A stretch of DNA of 64,000 nt from Caballeronia sp. NK8 (GTDB lineage: Bacteria; Pseudomonadota; Gammaproteobacteria; Burkholderiales; Burkholderiaceae). A model generated the notes under the pieces. The model ran no database searches. It was not told where the DNA came from and worked only from the letters and a program-made list of their open reading frames with translations. The position numbers and the translations under genes were made by a program. Shown here piece after piece: positions 63,461-64,000 of this stretch (the stretch's first letter is position 1; every line of letters begins with the position of its first letter). The stretch lies in contig NZ_AP024326.1 of NCBI RefSeq assembly GCF_018408855.1, forward strand, positions 310,001 through 374,000. The letters are read 5' to 3'.

Positions 63461-64000
63461 TCAGAATTGCGCTTCGTTCAATGCGAACAGCGGATCGTCG
63501 CCGTGCGCGCTGACGATGGCGGTTTCGAGTCCGCGGGCCCGCGTCAGCACGTATTCGGAGAAGCAGTGCGCGGTCGCGATCTTCGCGCCGTAGAACTGCA
63601 GGTCTTCGGCCCGCTTGCGTTGTGCCGCGAGCAGCGCACGCGCCATCTGCCAGCCCGACAGCACGATGCCCGCGAGCTTCAGATACGGCACGCTGCCGGC
63701 GAACACCGCGTTCGGGTCGCGCTTGCCCGATTCGAGCACGTAGGCGACGACGTTCGCGAGCGCCTCGCGTCCATCGGAAAGACGGCGGTGCATCGCCTCG
63801 AAAACGCGCGCGGCATCGGCGGCATCGGTCGATCGCAACGCTTCGAGCGTCGCGTCGATTTCCTCGAGCAGCGCATGCGCCGCCGCGCCGCCGTCGCGAA
63901 GCGTCTTGCGGCCGACGAGATCGTTGGCCTGAATCGCCGTCGTGCCTTCATAGATCGACAGGATCCGCGCGTCGCGATAGAACTGGGCCGCGCCCGTCTC
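63461..64000 (-). CDS. Acyl-CoA dehydrogenase, C-terminal part (partial)
   Basis: The last 179 codons of a gene that enters from the right edge. The visible part begins inside the flavin domain with FYRDARILSIYEGTTAIQANDLVGRK (catalytic-region glutamate in IYEGTT), then an extra helical C-terminal domain (GWQMARALLAAQRKRAEDLQFYGAKIATAHCFSEYVL) typical of the long acyl-CoA dehydrogenases related to DmdC/FadE. The frame is continuous to the window edge, so the true start lies outside. With ETF-QO, thiolase and hydroxyacyl-CoA dehydrogenase it forms a beta-oxidation-type operon. Confidence 0.92.
   Translation of the reverse strand, partial: ETGAAQFYRDARILSIYEGTTAIQANDLVGRKTLRDGGAAAHALLEEIDATLEALRSTDAADAARVFEAMHRRLSDGREALANVVAYVLESGKRDPNAVFAGSVPYLKLAGIVLSGWQMARALLAAQRKRAEDLQFYGAKIATAHCFSEYVLTRARGLETAIVSAHGDDPLFALNEAQF

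Noticed and set aside
61695..63593. 632-codon plus-strand open frame opposite ETF-QO
   Set aside because: Arg-rich shadow of a gene with intact FAD and Fe-S motifs; no domain recognisable in the plus-strand translation.

Overview
The window is high-GC DNA with the gene content and codon style of a Burkholderiaceae beta-proteobacterium, most likely Paraburkholderia, Caballeronia or Burkholderia. This is a judgement from protein similarity, as no rRNA or other marker is present. No tRNA, rRNA or CRISPR array was seen. Nearly all genes lie on the minus strand. The exceptions are an efflux/two-component block at 19.8-28.2 kb, a transposase relic and a tandem TetR gene.

Layout. 0-1.6 kb: biotin synthesis (bioF partial, bioA). 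1.7-8.3 kb: a three-subunit biotin-dependent 2-oxoacid carboxylase, then a DUF485/ActP-type permease pair and a beta-carbonic anhydrase. 9-15 kb: a coniferyl-aldehyde-type dehydrogenase, then two MerR regulators, each followed by a target gene with a MerR-type promoter (19-bp spacer): a DJ-1/PfpI protein, and an acetoacetate-decarboxylase-like protein with a saccharopine-dehydrogenase-like protein. A third such promoter points at a gene that survives only as 16 codons. 15.1-17.6 kb: a GntR regulator and an internally deleted IS5-type transposase. 17.6-19.5 kb: polysaccharide deacetylase and glycosyltransferase. 19.8-28.2 kb (+): RND tripartite efflux pump, an alpha/beta hydrolase with a Cys nucleophile, and a response regulator/histidine kinase pair. 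28.4-31.9 kb: HiPIP and transhydrogenase pntAB.

32-59 kb is a large accessory catabolic region. It holds two paralogous pairs of Tat-exported flavin amine oxidase plus membrane-anchored diheme cytochrome c, and a third exported FAD oxidoreductase of the DadA/PuuB type. It also has RidA, a phytanoyl-CoA-dioxygenase-like protein, an AMP-forming acyl-CoA ligase, an SCP2-type thiolase, an acyl-CoA dehydrogenase with its own ETF, and a saccharopine-dehydrogenase-like protein. An envelope module completes it: DUF1302 outer-membrane protein, DUF1329 protein, MMPL/RND transporter and YCF48-like beta-propeller. Two regulators are present, a normal TetR and an unusual protein carrying two complete TetR modules. 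Three promoters in this region share one layout: a GACAGG/CCTGTC palindrome exactly 33 bp upstream of a TATGWT -10 element. The region looks like an undescribed co-regulated pathway that oxidises a hydrophobic, possibly amine-bearing, substrate in the periplasm and finishes it through CoA-dependent beta-oxidation-like steps. The substrate is unknown.

59.6-64 kb returns to core metabolism: 3-hydroxyacyl-CoA dehydrogenase, thiolase, ETF-ubiquinone oxidoreductase and the C-terminus of an acyl-CoA dehydrogenase.
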